Translations under genes and position numbers: made by a program | Source: Apostichopus japonicus | Lineage: Eukaryota > Echinodermata > Holothuroidea > Aspidochirotida > Stichopodidae | DNA length: 64,000 nt | NCBI RefSeq assembly: GCF_037975245.1 | Contig: NC_092567.1 | Coordinates: 1,521,714-1,585,713, forward strand | Direction of reading: 5' to 3' | Shown here: one piece after another, positions 13,006-25,389 of the stretch | Layout of the letters: every line of letters begins with the position of its first letter | Numbering within the stretch: the first letter of the stretch is position 1 | The notes under the pieces: generated by a model | Told to the model about the DNA's origin: nothing | What the model saw: only the letters and a program-made list of their open reading frames with translations | The model's database searches: none

Positions 13006-13153
13006 GTTAACAAGAGCTGGTGGAATTTCTCCACAAGAGAAGGAAGTACTGTCATCAATAAAATCTGCAGACAGAAGAATATTTTTACTGAGGATCAAAA
13101 TTTTCAATGAAAGGAAAGGCTTTCGATTAAAATCGGACAAACAACTTCTGTAG
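13006..13153 (+). CDS. Possible terminal exon (SPxExxVLSSI motif)
   Basis: After a GGTTTGTTGTAG acceptor the frame reads LTRAGGISPQEKEVLSSIKS and on to a TAG at 13151-13153. Myb/SANT-like proteins of the NAIF1/MSANTD type often carry a glycine-rich segment followed by L-S-P-x-E-x-x-V-L-S-x-I after the DNA-binding domain. This could therefore be a later exon of the 6.4-7.7 kb gene, 5.3 kb downstream. No exon linking the two in frame was found. An antisense frame of 134 codons covers the same bases (12934-13338) without recognisable features. Confidence 0.25.
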
Positions 13154-13229
13154 ATACAATGAGGACTAGATTTATATGTCATTGCTTGGAGCCAGGTACG
13201 GTGCATTCTATGAGTTTGAATTTTTCTTT

Positions 13230-14797
13230 TTAGTTTCTGGACAGGTATATGACATGCAGCATACAAATTAAAATTTGTTAATGAATTTTCTTCCTTCACA
13301 GCATCATAAAATTCATTATTAATAATCCATTTATACAAATTCTTATGTTGCTGTATTTGAGAATAATTTTCGTTAGTAAAACAAAGATTTTAATCATATT
13401 CATTGCATTAACTATTATTCATGTAACTCCCTTACTTCGCTGTATCAAATAAAACATTGTTTCACCAATCCATTATTCCAGTTGTTATACTGCTGGGAGG
13501 GGAGACACAAAGGTCTTTTAATACTTCAGTTACCCAATTAATGCTAACTAGATGCTCAATAATGCTTCCCACAATGGGGATTTTGGGTCTAGCAAACCTT
13601 AAGTCTAGTGGACCCTCAATGTAATGGGCATCCTCCCCCCCCCCCCCATGTTGGTACTGCATGTGGTATACTTTTGTTAGTGAAACTAAGAGTTTCATCC
13701 TAGTCATTACATTGAGGGATGCTCTTTATTAAACTCCCTTACTCCCTTTTATTGGTAATCAACTATTCTAGTTGTAATGTTGCTAGTACTGTATTTGAGA
13801 ATCCTTTTGTTAGTGAAACGAAGAGTTTAATGCTATCCATTACATTTAGGAGTATTCTCTAAGTGTCTACCTTCACAACATCATATAATAAATTATTAAC
13901 AATCCATTATCTCTTTATATTTATGACAGAGCTGTAGTCGAGTCCAATTAGCCAGAGGCCGAGTCCATCTGGTCTGAGCCAAATACAAGACCCCTCAATT
14001 CCGAGCCGACTCCAGATACCAAAGATCACCTTCGGTAAAAATTCTTGAACTGTTATGATAATTATGCACCCAGGAGGAAATTTACCTCATGCTATAATTT
14101 TTTCGGACCAGATAAGTGGCAGCAAGCTCTTCCTGGTTCATAAATGTTATAAAACTACTGGGAGGGGAGTCACCAAGGTCCTTCAATACTTTCAGTTACC
14201 CAATAAATGCTAACTAGACGCTCAATAATGCTTCCCACAATGGGGGTGTTGGGTCTAGCAAACCTTAAGTCTAGTGGACCCTCAATATTATGGGCAATCC
14301 TCTTGTTGGTGCTGCATGTGGTATCCTTTTGTTAGTGAAACTAAGAGTTTTATCCTAGTCATTACATTGAGGGATGCTCTTTATTAAACTCCCTTTCTTC
14401 ACTGCATCGTATTGGTGATCCATTATTTCAGCTGTAATGTTGCTAGTACTGTATTTGAGAATCCTTTTGTTAGTGAAACGAAGAGTTTAATGCTATCCAT
14501 TACATTTAGGAGTTAACTTTCTAAGTCTCTACCTTCTCAACATCATATAATAATTATTAACAATCCATTATCTTTTTATATTTATGGCAGAGCTGTAGTC
14601 GAGTCCACTTGGTATGAGCCAAATCCAAGACCCTTCAAGTCTGAGCCGACTCCAGATATTCAAATATGATCACCTTTGGTAAAAATTCTTGACCTGTTAT
14701 GATAATTATGCACCCAGGAGGAAATTTACCTCATGCTATAATTTTTTCGGACCAGATAAGTGGCAGCAAGCTTTTCCTGGTTCATAAATGTTCAGCC
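13230..14797 (+). repeat. Two-copy tandem duplication (about 0.66 kb) with internal 120-130 bp subrepeats
   Basis: Unit 1 (about 13484-14147) and unit 2 (about 14149-14791) share CTGGGAGGGGAG, CTTCCCACAATGGGG, TCTAGTGGACCCTCAAT, ATTATGCACCCAGGAGGAAA and TGGTTCATAAATGTT at offsets of 665 falling to 644 bp. Inside each unit the phrase TTTGTTAGTGAAAC-AAGAGTTT followed by CATTACATT recurs about every 125 bp. A more diverged version lies just upstream (13350-13480). This is a small higher-order repeat with no coding. Confidence 0.8.
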
Positions 14798-17686
14798 CGG
14801 GCGCTCAACTTTCAAACCATGCAGGGAGAGGCAAAATCATATTCAAACCACGACCACCGCCAGGTTAAAACGGGCTTGTGAGAACCCTGCTCTACTAAAA
14901 GTGATATTCTAGTTACATTTAGGATTGCTCATTAAGATTTTCAAATCATCATCATTGTCATGGTTGCTACTTTTTCTGATGTCATCATCATTTGTGAATT
15001 ATTGTTATTGTTGCCATGTTACATTTGCCAGTATCAATTTTGCTTATTGTTCTCTCAAAATTGCAGAGTAGAAGGAAGAAATGTTAGCTAATAGTTATTA
15101 TACCATATGTTCTTGGTCTCTAAATTGTTTACGCTGAGGTCAGTATGAACAGAAGTGTTTATAATAGTTTTCCTTTCTGATAAAGTATTTTCTGAATCAT
15201 TTCATTAATTTTATATTTAAAATGGAATTTTCAGTAGGTGTTGGCTTCATTGAGGGTCAAAGGCTACTCAAGGTCGGTAGAGTAACATAGAGCATCTAAC
15301 TCAACAAGGAAAAGTTGGTAGTCATATGTAGTGCATATAGGTTTCTGACATTGAGTACTATTCTATAAATTTGTACAGTATAGCAGAAGCCCATGTGAGA
15401 TAACTAGATATCTGAAACTGAAAGCCATGTTAACATGATAGTTCAATATTGGAATGATGAATGGAAGTTTGTATGCAGGTGTATCATGTGCTGAGTGCTC
15501 TTAGCCAAGTCAAAGGTTATTTGAGGCCAATATAGGTAAAATCTGAAAACCTTCATGATCCCATACTATCTAGTATCTGACTAGTAGCTGCTTTAATAGC
15601 TGAATCTTAGGGCAATTAATATATTTATCAGAACAAGTAATGTACCTCAAAAGACTTCTTAAGCTCTTTTGAGCCCCATTCAATATTTCAGTGTATTAAC
15701 TTCATCATTCTTTTAACAAATTTACTCCAAATTTCATGTTCTGGCAATGAACCTTTGTCATATCATGTTGCATGAGTGCTGTAAGTGGTTTACAAGCTTG
15801 CAAAAGTCTTAAAAGGAGGATAGGGTGTTGGGATAAATAGTTCAAAATAATATTAACAAAATTGTACCATATTTTGCTTTTCTTTTTTCCCATATGTTGC
15901 CACTGCTTGAATAAGACTAGTTGATAGGACTTTTTGTGAGCTCCACCTTTGACAACAAGGTACAGTAGACTTCAACTGCATCTTGTTGGCAACATCCTAG
16001 GAAAGTTTCAATAAACACAGATGTTTCTATAAAATGAGGAATCTGATGAACATTCCAATACTGCGAGTCTTTATTGGACATTTCAGCAGGAGGCAATAAC
16101 CAATTCTGATATCGTTACATACTGTAGGTCCTTCATAAAATGCTACTTAAAGAACTGTATTACTTCCTTGGGAAGGTGAATTTTATTGTCAAATACAACA
16201 TCAAATACAACCTGTCCAACTCCCCCCCCCCCCCCACACCTCCATTTATCCCGAGTAGTTTACAGAAACTGGGACAGAACATTTTTTGTGGGAAACAAGG
16301 TTAAATAATGTTGTTTGAGGTATTGAGCATTTATCTATATGTCCCTTTCGAATCTAGATAGGAGGAAGTAGCAAACAATGCAAGGAAAACATGAAGTTCA
16401 AGTGGATGCTTTAATTGTTTTTACCCAAAACATTGCTATATTCATTGATAAATATAATCCACTTCAAATTCAGTACCGTTATACAACATGCAAAAGAGTT
16501 ATGATATTGATGTGAATTTAGACCATTGCAGGTGAACAAGTTTAACATTGATTTTTAATTTGACTCTATGTAGAAAACAGCGGTTACATAATGAACCTCA
16601 GATACAATGTCGTGTAAATACATATTACTGCTAGGAGCTGTTTAGCAAACAGTGAAAGAAAAATTTATTACTTGACTATCAAGAGATTCGCAGAACTCCA
16701 CTCCTTCAACAACATTTACAGTGGTGCAGACTTCAAAGCAGTGCAAGGGCAACAACTGCCTATCTCTTTAAGAAATTTCCAAGTGCTTTCATTTCTTTTG
16801 AACATTTGCATATGTTCAAAAGAAAAATGACAAATTAAAAGATGTGGTCTTTTCAACATGTTACCACATCTCCCCCACCCCCTCTCTCCCCCATCAAAAA
16901 AGTATTGCATGTAAAGCAGTAACCCTTTTTGTACATGTGCAATATATGGGGCAGAGCCTTATTCATGACTTAACCAAGCCCTTTATCCATTTGAATAGCA
17001 CAAGTTATGTCAGTGGTATTCACATCAATGCCTCATAGAAAATGTGCCTCATGGTAAATTTTCTAGCTGATAGCATGAATGTGAATGAGCTGAAGTTGTA
17101 GATGTTGCTTTGTTTATATATTTCTGAAAGTAACATGAAATTTCATATTGATTTTAATGAAAATATTTGCATTTATCAGTAATAAACAGAAAGAAGACAT
17201 AATGATTTCTGCTATAGTGTCTTATCTCTGCCTCTTATGTTAAAATTGTGTTCATTGGTTGGTCCTTGTACTTCGAACATTTTGCTCCCTAACTCAGCAA
17301 ACCCATATTCGATCTGAAGATGCTAATTCAGACAGCTTACTGTTCTAGCAAGTTCTCGACCAACAGCCCCATGAAAGCTTGTCGCCCGCCCACTGGGATT
17401 TTGGGTGTCGAAAAAATTACATGTGCGAAAAATATATCATTCATTGGTCTGCATGGTATCGAATCTCCATGATGACCACTCATGAACGACCCTTCGACCG
17501 CGGACCGGCAGTAGGCTATAGTTGCTGAAAAACCTGACGTGACATAGCGCATAGGCCGAGATATGTCATGATATTTCAAAGCAACTCACCAGATTGTCTT
17601 TTTTCTTCTCTTTCTCTAAACTATTTGATGACCATATCAAGACATGGGGATCTCAAAATAAAGGATGTTGTGAAACTTTAGAGCAG
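14798..17686. other. Gene-free stretch
   Basis: No exon is supported. Contains a poly-C run near 16220-16234 and AT-rich unique-looking sequence. A minus-strand donor-like CTG|GTGAGTTG lies near 17583-17592 but has no coding partner that I can find. Confidence 0.4.
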
Positions 17687-17879
17687 CTTACAAGGCCTGG
17701 GAAGTGTTATTTCCAACGATCTAGGAGTTCTTTATAGCTGAAAATTTCCCGTACGCTGAGCGCCAACCCATGGTGGCACTCCACTCAGGTAGTAACAAGA
17801 CGCCCTCCCAGGAATTGGTCAAGCCCCCCCCCCCCAAAGCGCCCACCCCTCCACTGGAACAATCCTGGCTACTTCACTG
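17687..17879 (-). mobile_element. Decayed hAT-like MITE fragment of the GCGCCACCA-core family
   Basis: CTTACAAGGCCTGGGAAGTG is followed by TTTCCAACGATCTAGGAG and GCGCCAACCCATGGTGGCAC, then a C-rich tract and CCTGGCTACTTCACTG. The order matches the minus-strand orientation of the complete copies at 47387-47630 and 28147-28430. Terminal repeats are eroded and no target duplication is evident. Confidence 0.55.
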
Positions 17880-18077
17880 CATGTACCACAGGTTTATCTG
17901 ATATCAAAGTGAAAGCGGCTTTCCACAAGAATAAAGAAAGCATATCTACATTTTTGTGTAACACCTACACAACTCAATCCCCACGCAAAGAAGACTACCT
18001 ACGTATAGTTTTCATTGAGGATTCCAATAATTCCTGCAATTTCCTACCAATAACATATGGAAAGTCACTCCTGTTAT

Positions 18078-18450
18078 CGTGGCGGAGCTAGGGTATTGGT
18101 AAGAGGGGGTGAGAATGGTCTGTATGGGCGCTTTCGACTTTATCGAAGCGGAGCGCCACCACAGGTTGGCGCAGAGCGTACAGAAATCTTTTGAGTAAAG
18201 ATACTCCCTATATGGCCGGAAATGACCCTTTCCGGGCCTTGCTAATTTGCAGATAAACGAAGAATAAATAGGTGTCATCGCCAACAAAATGTGACAAATG
18301 TCAATAGGTAGATGAGAGCGCCATAAAAAAGTTAATAATCGCGAATAAGTAAAAAAAGTGATAAATAGCTGAAAAGGGCGCCAGCAGTCCATATGAGTCC
18401 GTTGGGGGGGGGGGCATCCGCCCCCTGACTGTATTGACGCTCCGCCACTG
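18078..18450 (+). mobile_element. hAT-like MITE, copy 1 (left flank CCTGTTAT, right flank TTGGGAGC)
   Basis: The 373-bp element runs from CGTGGCGGAGCTAGGG (first A of CAGTGG lost) to GACGCTCCGCCACTG. The ends are inverted repeats (C-GTGGCGGAGC / GCTCCGCCACTG). The interior carries AGCGGAGCGCCACCACAGG, TTGGCGCAGAGCGTACAG and a G-rich run. The 8 bp on the left (18070-18077) and right (18451-18458) do not match each other. They match the right and left flanks, respectively, of copy 2. No coding capacity. Confidence 0.85.
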
Positions 18451-18458
18451 TTGGGAGC

Positions 18459-20149
18459 TCAGTGTAGGAAGAGAAGGGGGAGAGGAACGGTATTTTTTAA
18501 CGGTTTGGGTGAGCGTCTGCAATGATTCGTAATGACATGTTATCGCAAGCGTTCAACATGCTCAAATAAAAAGAATGAATGAGAAGGAATTCATATCACT
18601 TTTCAATCATTTTTGGAAACAAATTGAGCGAATTGATCGCTAGTAATCTTGAAATTGGTTTTATCACGGTCATTGTCATGTTTCTCATATGTACCTTTCA
18701 CATATAAAAGAATTATGTACGTAATGTTAACAGAAATACTTTTAAAATGACACCAAAGAGATTAAAAATTCTTTTCGAACTTGTTAATAATATTGTCTTT
18801 TAAGAGACACCGTAGACACGTTGCTCGGTTGGGTTTACTGCAATAGTGGCAAATGGAGACCAATATCCGCACTTAGTGGACCTAATGTTATAGTCGTGCA
18901 TTGACCTTGAACAGAGGGGCCTACCGTGAAAACGTACGGAAAATTCATCCTTTTATATCTCAGCGAGACAATTCCACTGGATACAATAATACGACTCAAA
19001 ATTCCTTAGATGTGGTCATCATAACAATCACAATAAAAGATATGTATGAAAAGCAGATTAAAGATATGATGGAAACTCAAATGTGGACCAAAAAACGATG
19101 TCCCTACGGATGCCGTTTAGTGACATTTACATAATTTGTGTGTAGTAGGTTCCTTAGCTCTTTTGTGGAAAAACTTTGTAATATGCTTAAAGTTGGTAGT
19201 TCATCCATGCTTTAGATTAATGAGAGACATAGATCATCACGTTTTATGAGGAGGGAGGCTTTTTTAAAAATCTGGGTAATAGGTACTGTAACTCTTTTCT
19301 TGGAGAAAGCTTGGAATATGCGGATAAGGAAGAAAGTTTCGAGTTCCTTCCACGCATTAGATAAATGAGGGACCTAGTTCATCACGCTTTGCAAGGATAT
19401 CTAATATAATAGGTGTAAGAGAGTGATTGTAATGAAGGGAAGGGGAGAATGGGGGGGGGGGTAAATGATGTTACCAGGGGACCTAATAATTTGTCCTAAA
19501 TGAGATCTAAAAAATTCATTATTGTAAGTAAATTTCATTACTGCCTGCTCTCGCTGATTTCTTTTAACCCCATAGAGCGGAGTGTGTGAGGTGAAGAAGG
19601 GTAGGGCAGGATGGGGAAGGATAAATGACGATGTAACCAGGGGGCTGATAATTCGTTCAATAAGAGATTTGAAAATATATATATATGTAAGTTTATATCA
19701 TTACTGCCTGCTCTCACTGATTTCTTTCAACCCTAAGTTACGCTTATCGGAAGACTATACGCCGATAATACAATTATTTAACAAGGAGATGCTTCTAATT
19801 TATTAAACTGTGTAACTTTCACTATTCTATTTGGAAAAAATATGCTTTTAAGTTGAAAGACTCAGTTAGGATCAATTAAGTAGAACAAAGATCGTTGCGT
19901 GCTGCGTGTAACGATGAAGTTTCCTACATTGGGATGGAAGAGTATCAGGGAGTGTAAGATTGAGTGGGAAGTTAAATGACGGTGTAACTGAGAAATTAAA
20001 AAAAAATCTTAGTGATAAAATCATTATTGCTTGCTCTTTGCTGATTTAACATTAGAATAAGTGTCTCTAATCATTAGATATTCCTTTAACATACGAGGTT
20101 CGGTTGGGGAAGGGGGGGGGGACACTAGACGGATTGACGGGGAAGAAGA
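18459..20149. other. 1.7-kb segment between the two MITEs, with degenerate tandem repeats
   Basis: The segment is bounded on both sides by TTGGGAGC. From about 19140 on it holds several diverged units of roughly 200 bp with landmarks such as GGTAAATGATGTTACCAGGG, TCATTACTGCCTGCTCTC and GCTGATTTCTTT (units near 19440-19570, 19600-19735 and 19945-20055), plus a second pair at 19140-19260 and 19280-19400. A G-run occurs near 20114. No gene recognised. Confidence 0.6.
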
Positions 20150-20157
20150 TTGGGAGC

Positions 20158-20493
20158 CAGTGGCGGAGCTAGGGATATTGGTCAGAGGGGCGAGAAAGGT
20201 CTGTACGGGCGCTTTCGACTTTATCTAAGCGGAGCGCCACCACAGGTTGGCGCAGAGCGTACAGAAATCTTTTGAGTAAAGATACTCCCTATATCGCCGG
20301 AAATGACCCTTTAGGTATAGGTGTCATCGCCAACAAAATGTGACAAATGTCAATAGGTAGATGAGAGCGCAATAAAAGAAAAGTAAATAATCGCGAATAA
20401 GTAAAAAGTGGTGAATAGCTGAAAAGGGCGCCAGCTTCACATTTGAGTCCGTCCCCCCCCCCCCCGCCTGACTGTATGGACGCTCCGCCACTG
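20158..20493 (+). mobile_element. hAT-like MITE, copy 2 (left flank TTGGGAGC, right flank CCTGTTAT)
   Basis: The 336-bp element runs from CAGTGGCGGAGCTAGGG to GACGCTCCGCCACTG, in the same orientation as copy 1 and closely similar along its length. It lacks a segment present in copy 1 around TTCCGGGCCTTGCTAATTTG. Flanking octamers are TTGGGAGC (20150-20157) and CCTGTTAT (20494-20501). Confidence 0.85.
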
Positions 20494-20664
20494 CCTGTTA
20501 TGACATTAGAAACAAATACTGATATGAGATGAGTGTGGTATATACCTACTCACGACTGATAACAGTATTATAGTGCATGTTCTAGCCTTTTGACATCGTA
20601 TGAATCTAGCAGACAACGTACAGGTACCGTCTGGTACCATTATCCGTTTTGAGTGCTATTTAGG

Positions 20665-21569
20665 GGTTCTAGGACAAAATCCCCCCGGAAAAAATCCCCC
20701 CGGACAATATCCCCCTGACCCATACAAAGCCTGCCTGCAACAACCAGGGATGGCCCAGGTGTGACAGTCAAGGCATGGGACATTGCACTGGTTAGGGTAC
20801 CGTTCAGGGGATTGGTCAGGGGACTGGTCAGGGTACTAGTGAGGGTACTGGCGAGTGTTACTGTGAGGGCTCCTGTTAGGGTACCTGTGAGGGTACCGGT
20901 CATGTGACTGGTCAGGGTACCGGTCATCATACTGGTCACTCTACCAGTCAGGGTTCTACTCAGTGTACTGGTTAGGGTACTGGTCAGGATACCAGTCCGG
21001 ATACTGGTCGGGAGATCATTGAGGGTAATTGCGAGGCTACCTGTTAGTGTGGCCATGGGATAAAGCTCCATGGTGTGACATTTAAGGGACCGGTCAAGGT
21101 ACTGGTCAAATTACTGTTTATTGTACCAGTACTAGTGGTACGTGTCAGAGTATGTGTCAGAGTGCCTTTCAGGATACCAGTTGGGATACCGGTCGAGGTA
21201 CCGGCCGGGGTACGAGCCGGGGTACAGTCCAGGGTACTGGTCAGGGAGGGGTACCGGTGGGGGTAACTGTCAGGCTCACTATTAAGGTACCGGTCGGGGT
21301 ATGGTCGGAGTACTGGTCCGGGAACCACTGAGAGTACCACTGAGAGTACCAATGGAAATACTGGTGAGGGTACCGGATGACGGTATTGGATGACGATACC
21401 GGGGACCGGGATGACACATTTTTGTAAAGAATTGATGGGATTTTTTATAGCTTGGGGAGATTTTGGCTTGGGTGGATTTTGTTCTAGGGGGATTTTGTCC
21501 AGGGGGATTTTGGCTCTGGGGGATTTTGTCCTAGGGGGACTTTGTCCGGGGGGATTTTGTCCTGTCACC
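20665..21569. mobile_element. MULE-like non-autonomous element filled with a 12-bp minisatellite
   Basis: Flanking 9-bp direct repeats CTATTTAGG lie at 20656-20664 and 21570-21578. Terminal inverted repeats are GGTTCTAGGACAAAATCCCC at the left and the complement of GGTGACAGGACAAAATCCCC at the right. They extend into arrays of the phrase GGACAAAATCCCCC (three left, about five right). The interior, about 20790-21410, is a degenerate repeat of units like AGGGTACTGGTC and AGGGTACCGGTC. The 12-bp period makes long open frames on both strands (Thr-Leu-Thr-Gly/Ser repeats), which are artefacts. A 9-bp TSD suggests Mutator-like, but superfamily assignment without a transposase is inference. Confidence 0.7.
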
Positions 21570-21578
21570 CTATTTAGG

Positions 21579-24500
21579 TATTAGTATTGGACCAAAAACA
21601 GTATTAATGTCGGCACGAAACAAACGTTAAAGAAAGGTCAAATGTTGTTTGTCCATCTCTAACATCCCTGGTGGAACCATGGAAATATTTGAAAATTGTC
21701 AGCACTGTGGCAAGTCCCCCAGATATTTTGATATGTTACCATTATAGTTAACAAATTGGGTAAAGCCTGTTCAGGGAATGATAAGCAGCCCCTCCACTTT
21801 TATGTTTTTGACAAAATACTATACACTCAAAGCCAGATTTTTAAAGCAAAAAAATTATGGCTCAGGAACTAATGGTATACTGGCAGTTTTGAACTAAAAT
21901 CGACAGTGAATATTACATGAATTGCATCAGAACATAATTTAAGTAATGCATAAATGCATGCGCAGTTGCAACTGTTCACTGTATGTTTATTTTTTTTCAC
22001 TCCTCAGAGGAATACTGCTACAAACAGTCAAACAACAAACAATTTTTTAATTGATCAGGAATACAACAGAAAGTGTCCATTTCTTTTCACTACTGTACAG
22101 TATACTGTGTTGCTGACTCAAAACATAAACAGAGATAGAGGCAGTGAATGCGATTGCTTAAAATTCATCAAAAATTGTTGACGATTTGTTTTTTTAAACT
22201 TCTACCCAGAAATCTGGCTTATTACCAAACACATACAGTAGTGGAGATTAGCATGATATTAAAAGACGAGACACAATAAAAATTGTACAATCATATTCAA
22301 GCAGTTGATTGTATTTTCAATCCCAGTTTATATTTTTCACAAGATTTATTTCACATAAACCAGGATACTTGCACTATTTCATGATCTCAATTTACTGACC
22401 TCTCTCATACATGAGAAACATTTTGGGAACTAACTTATACCTCAAGTATTTATCTAGACTTACCAGTATAGGCTGTATCTAATACCGTAACCAATGCAAA
22501 TTACCACAATATCATGGAGTTTCCATGCTTGGAGGGACAAAATTATACACTATACCCCTGGATTGCACAATTTCATACCTATAGTTACAAATGTTGTGGT
22601 TTTACAGTATGTTTCATTGGGCTGCACTAGGTTTCCATGACATTGGTGCTAGTTGCATGTGCCTTTGCTGTATTCACTCCCCTCAATTTTGAGGGGAAAT
22701 AATTTAATTTTGTTTAAAGAATAAACTGGTTCTTGGTGTAATAAAAGACCACAAGCTTTCAGCAATTAAGTCAGGCCTAACATTGTAAACTTTTCCCATA
22801 GCATAACCCCTGAACCCCACTTGTAGAATTGTGAAACTGTGGTTCAGAAACAATGCAGTGTACCCCTGGAGATTTTGAGGGATAAAAGTTTGAAAGATTT
22901 TTATAATAGTAATCTGCTTAACAAATACCCTTAGTCCTGCACAAGTATCTGTGTGGTGGTTGTTGAAAATTACTGTACTATGGCTTGTTGATCTTGTTTG
23001 GAATACAAAATTAAAACATCTTAAAACATGAGAAATGCATTTAAGAACAGTTAAAGCAAGGTAAGGCAGCAAAATATCCAGTAACCTCAACACTTAAGCA
23101 TCAGGACCACTTCAGTTGTATAACAAGTTCCATGTTCCAAGTTCTTGACAAGCAGCTGCAAATGTTCCCTAATACTTACAAAAACATGTAGTGCCACAAT
23201 GTCACCAAACTCAAATATTTCAAGAAGTACATTGCAAAAGAATGAGTACATTTATACAGTTAAATATGTAGAAGACTTCCCATGAAGACTGGTCTGCATT
23301 CTCTTGGTTCTGTCTGCTTGAAGCTTATACTATTAATTTCCTCTATCTTTTATATGGTGTAACAGTGTAACATATCCTGGAACTAGTTAGTTTTCTGTTA
23401 CTGCTCTGCATTTATGTGAAGCAAATACTACATTACTGTGCCAATCCAACAACTATTCCCAGCAACTTCCTAACTCCATTGAAAGATGTGCTGTGTCCCA
23501 GAGGATATACATGAGATGTGTGAATCTACTTCGCGATTTACAGGACATACTTTTGCTTTGCTTGGCATCGGCTTCTATGCAAGCTTTTAATTGATAAGCC
23601 CAACAAGGAGCTACTGTATACCACTATGTACAGCATGATGAAAAGCTTGGTTGATGATTGTATTCACCCCACTGTAAACTGTGTGATAATCTTGCCTGGC
23701 ATTTCTAATTAGAGCATATCCTTTGCTGTATTAGCCTGTAGATCTATCCATCTGTTGGTACAAAAAGAAAAGCTTTCTCTTAAAGATATGCTGAGTTGGT
23801 CCCAATTATAGCACGCGCAATATAGCTTGGAATGTTTTGCGATTACCGATTAGACCTCACATGACCTCACACTCTACAAATGAAGAAAACAATGAACTGC
23901 TTTACAAAACTAAATCTCCTGTATTTCAGCCAATATTTTAATCATCTCACAACCTTTCATATATACTATTTTCACTGTAAATTTCAATTCGTTTATCCAT
24001 CCCATTTTGGGCCCATTAATTCTTGATTCATCTTGCCTTGTATACAACATTACACATTTTATTTATGCAGCCATGCATTCAATTGGAGCTGAAACAGCTC
24101 CCTACCATAGCAAGTGCTTTTAAAAGTTGCAAGTCATTCAAGCTTTACCAATTGTAAAGGTTTCAAAATTTAAATATGCATGTACATTTTATGTGGACCT
24201 AGCCTGACAATTTGGTGTTGTCTTGCATTGACCTTTAAGATTAAAAACCAGAGAGTGGATATAGCTCTAGTGTAGTTAAATACTATGGACATAGAGGAAA
24301 AGATACCACCACATTAACCAGATCATACAAAAGTTTTCATCCCTTCTGATTGTTTCTTTCTTCATTCCATAACTTTGGAATAAATTACCTCAGATGTTAC
24401 TCGTATTTGAGATAATAGAGTCCTATGGTATCAAGTTTATGCGATGTCAAACCTACAGAATATTAACTTACTTTTTGGTTAATTCAGAAAATATCTTCGA

Positions 24501-25381
24501 TTTTGCTGTCAATGATGCAGTAGGTCACCACATCAGTCTGTCCCAGGCGGCATCTGTGCTCTAGCTATGATTGCAACCGTTCCAATATTGACTTTTTCAC
24601 TACATGGCAGCTACATCGTACAGTGTTATTCCCTTGGATAGTGGGCTGTTGTCATTCATCTTGAGATTGAGAATGTTGATCATCAAATTTGTCTGAGAAA
24701 ACATTAACAGTGCCAATCAAATAAATATCAAATGGTCAGAGTGTAGATGTGCATTATTTCAATTTTTATTGTACACTTCTCTCCAATATATTTTGGGCCA
24801 ATACAGAGCTCAGATCTTTAACACTGAATATTGCACATTTAGTCAACTTGGTGGATCTAAATAGACTTAACAAAATGACTTACAGTATATATGCAAGGGA
24901 GGGGATAGAAGGCTTTATCAAATTTTTGTGTTATATATATTTTTGGAGGATGTTAACTTTTAATTAGGTGCACTCAGCTTTTGTAATAGTTACATTATGG
25001 AAATGTACTGACTCAATAACCTTTTGGATGCATGGCATTGTTATTTTGTACAAATTTTGGCTAGTTATAAATAAGACACTTGAAACACAATGCATCACTT
25101 GAGAGACTTAGATTAAAGGTATTCTGCATTGGCCCAAATTTGATGCTGGATTTTCTAGTATTATATCCTTTAACTGTTTTTATTGATACCCTCACTGGGA
25201 TATTCAGACATCTTACAGTACAGTGGTGTTTAGAATGTCTGAGAATATTTTGGAGAGTAAAGACTTCCAAGAACTTTTTGAAAAGTTCTAGCAGTTATAG
25301 CATCTCTTATTCAATACAGGCTACTTGTAAGTTGCATTTGCATGGTGACTTCAGTCTCTAATAATCTAGGCATAGCTACTG
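21579..25381. other. Gene-free stretch
   Basis: AT-rich DNA with no supported exon. A 129-codon minus frame at 22704-23093 lacks motif or splice support. This region could be intron of a minus-strand unit starting near 26.7 kb, if that promoter is real. Confidence 0.4.
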
Positions 25382-25389
25382 TACAGTAT

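Noticed and set aside
12934-13338. 134-codon minus frame
   Set aside because: No motif, no splice signals at its borders, and its length is not exceptional for AT-rich DNA; the opposite strand has a better exon candidate.
18012-18522. 126- and 73-codon minus frames
   Set aside because: They lie across a non-coding MITE and its G-run.
20640-21568. 143- and 174-codon minus frames rich in Thr-Leu-Thr repeats
   Set aside because: They follow the 12-bp minisatellite and end motifs of a mobile element. Open frames occur on both strands for the same reason.
22704-23093. 129-codon minus frame
   Set aside because: No recognisable domain, signal peptide or splice context.
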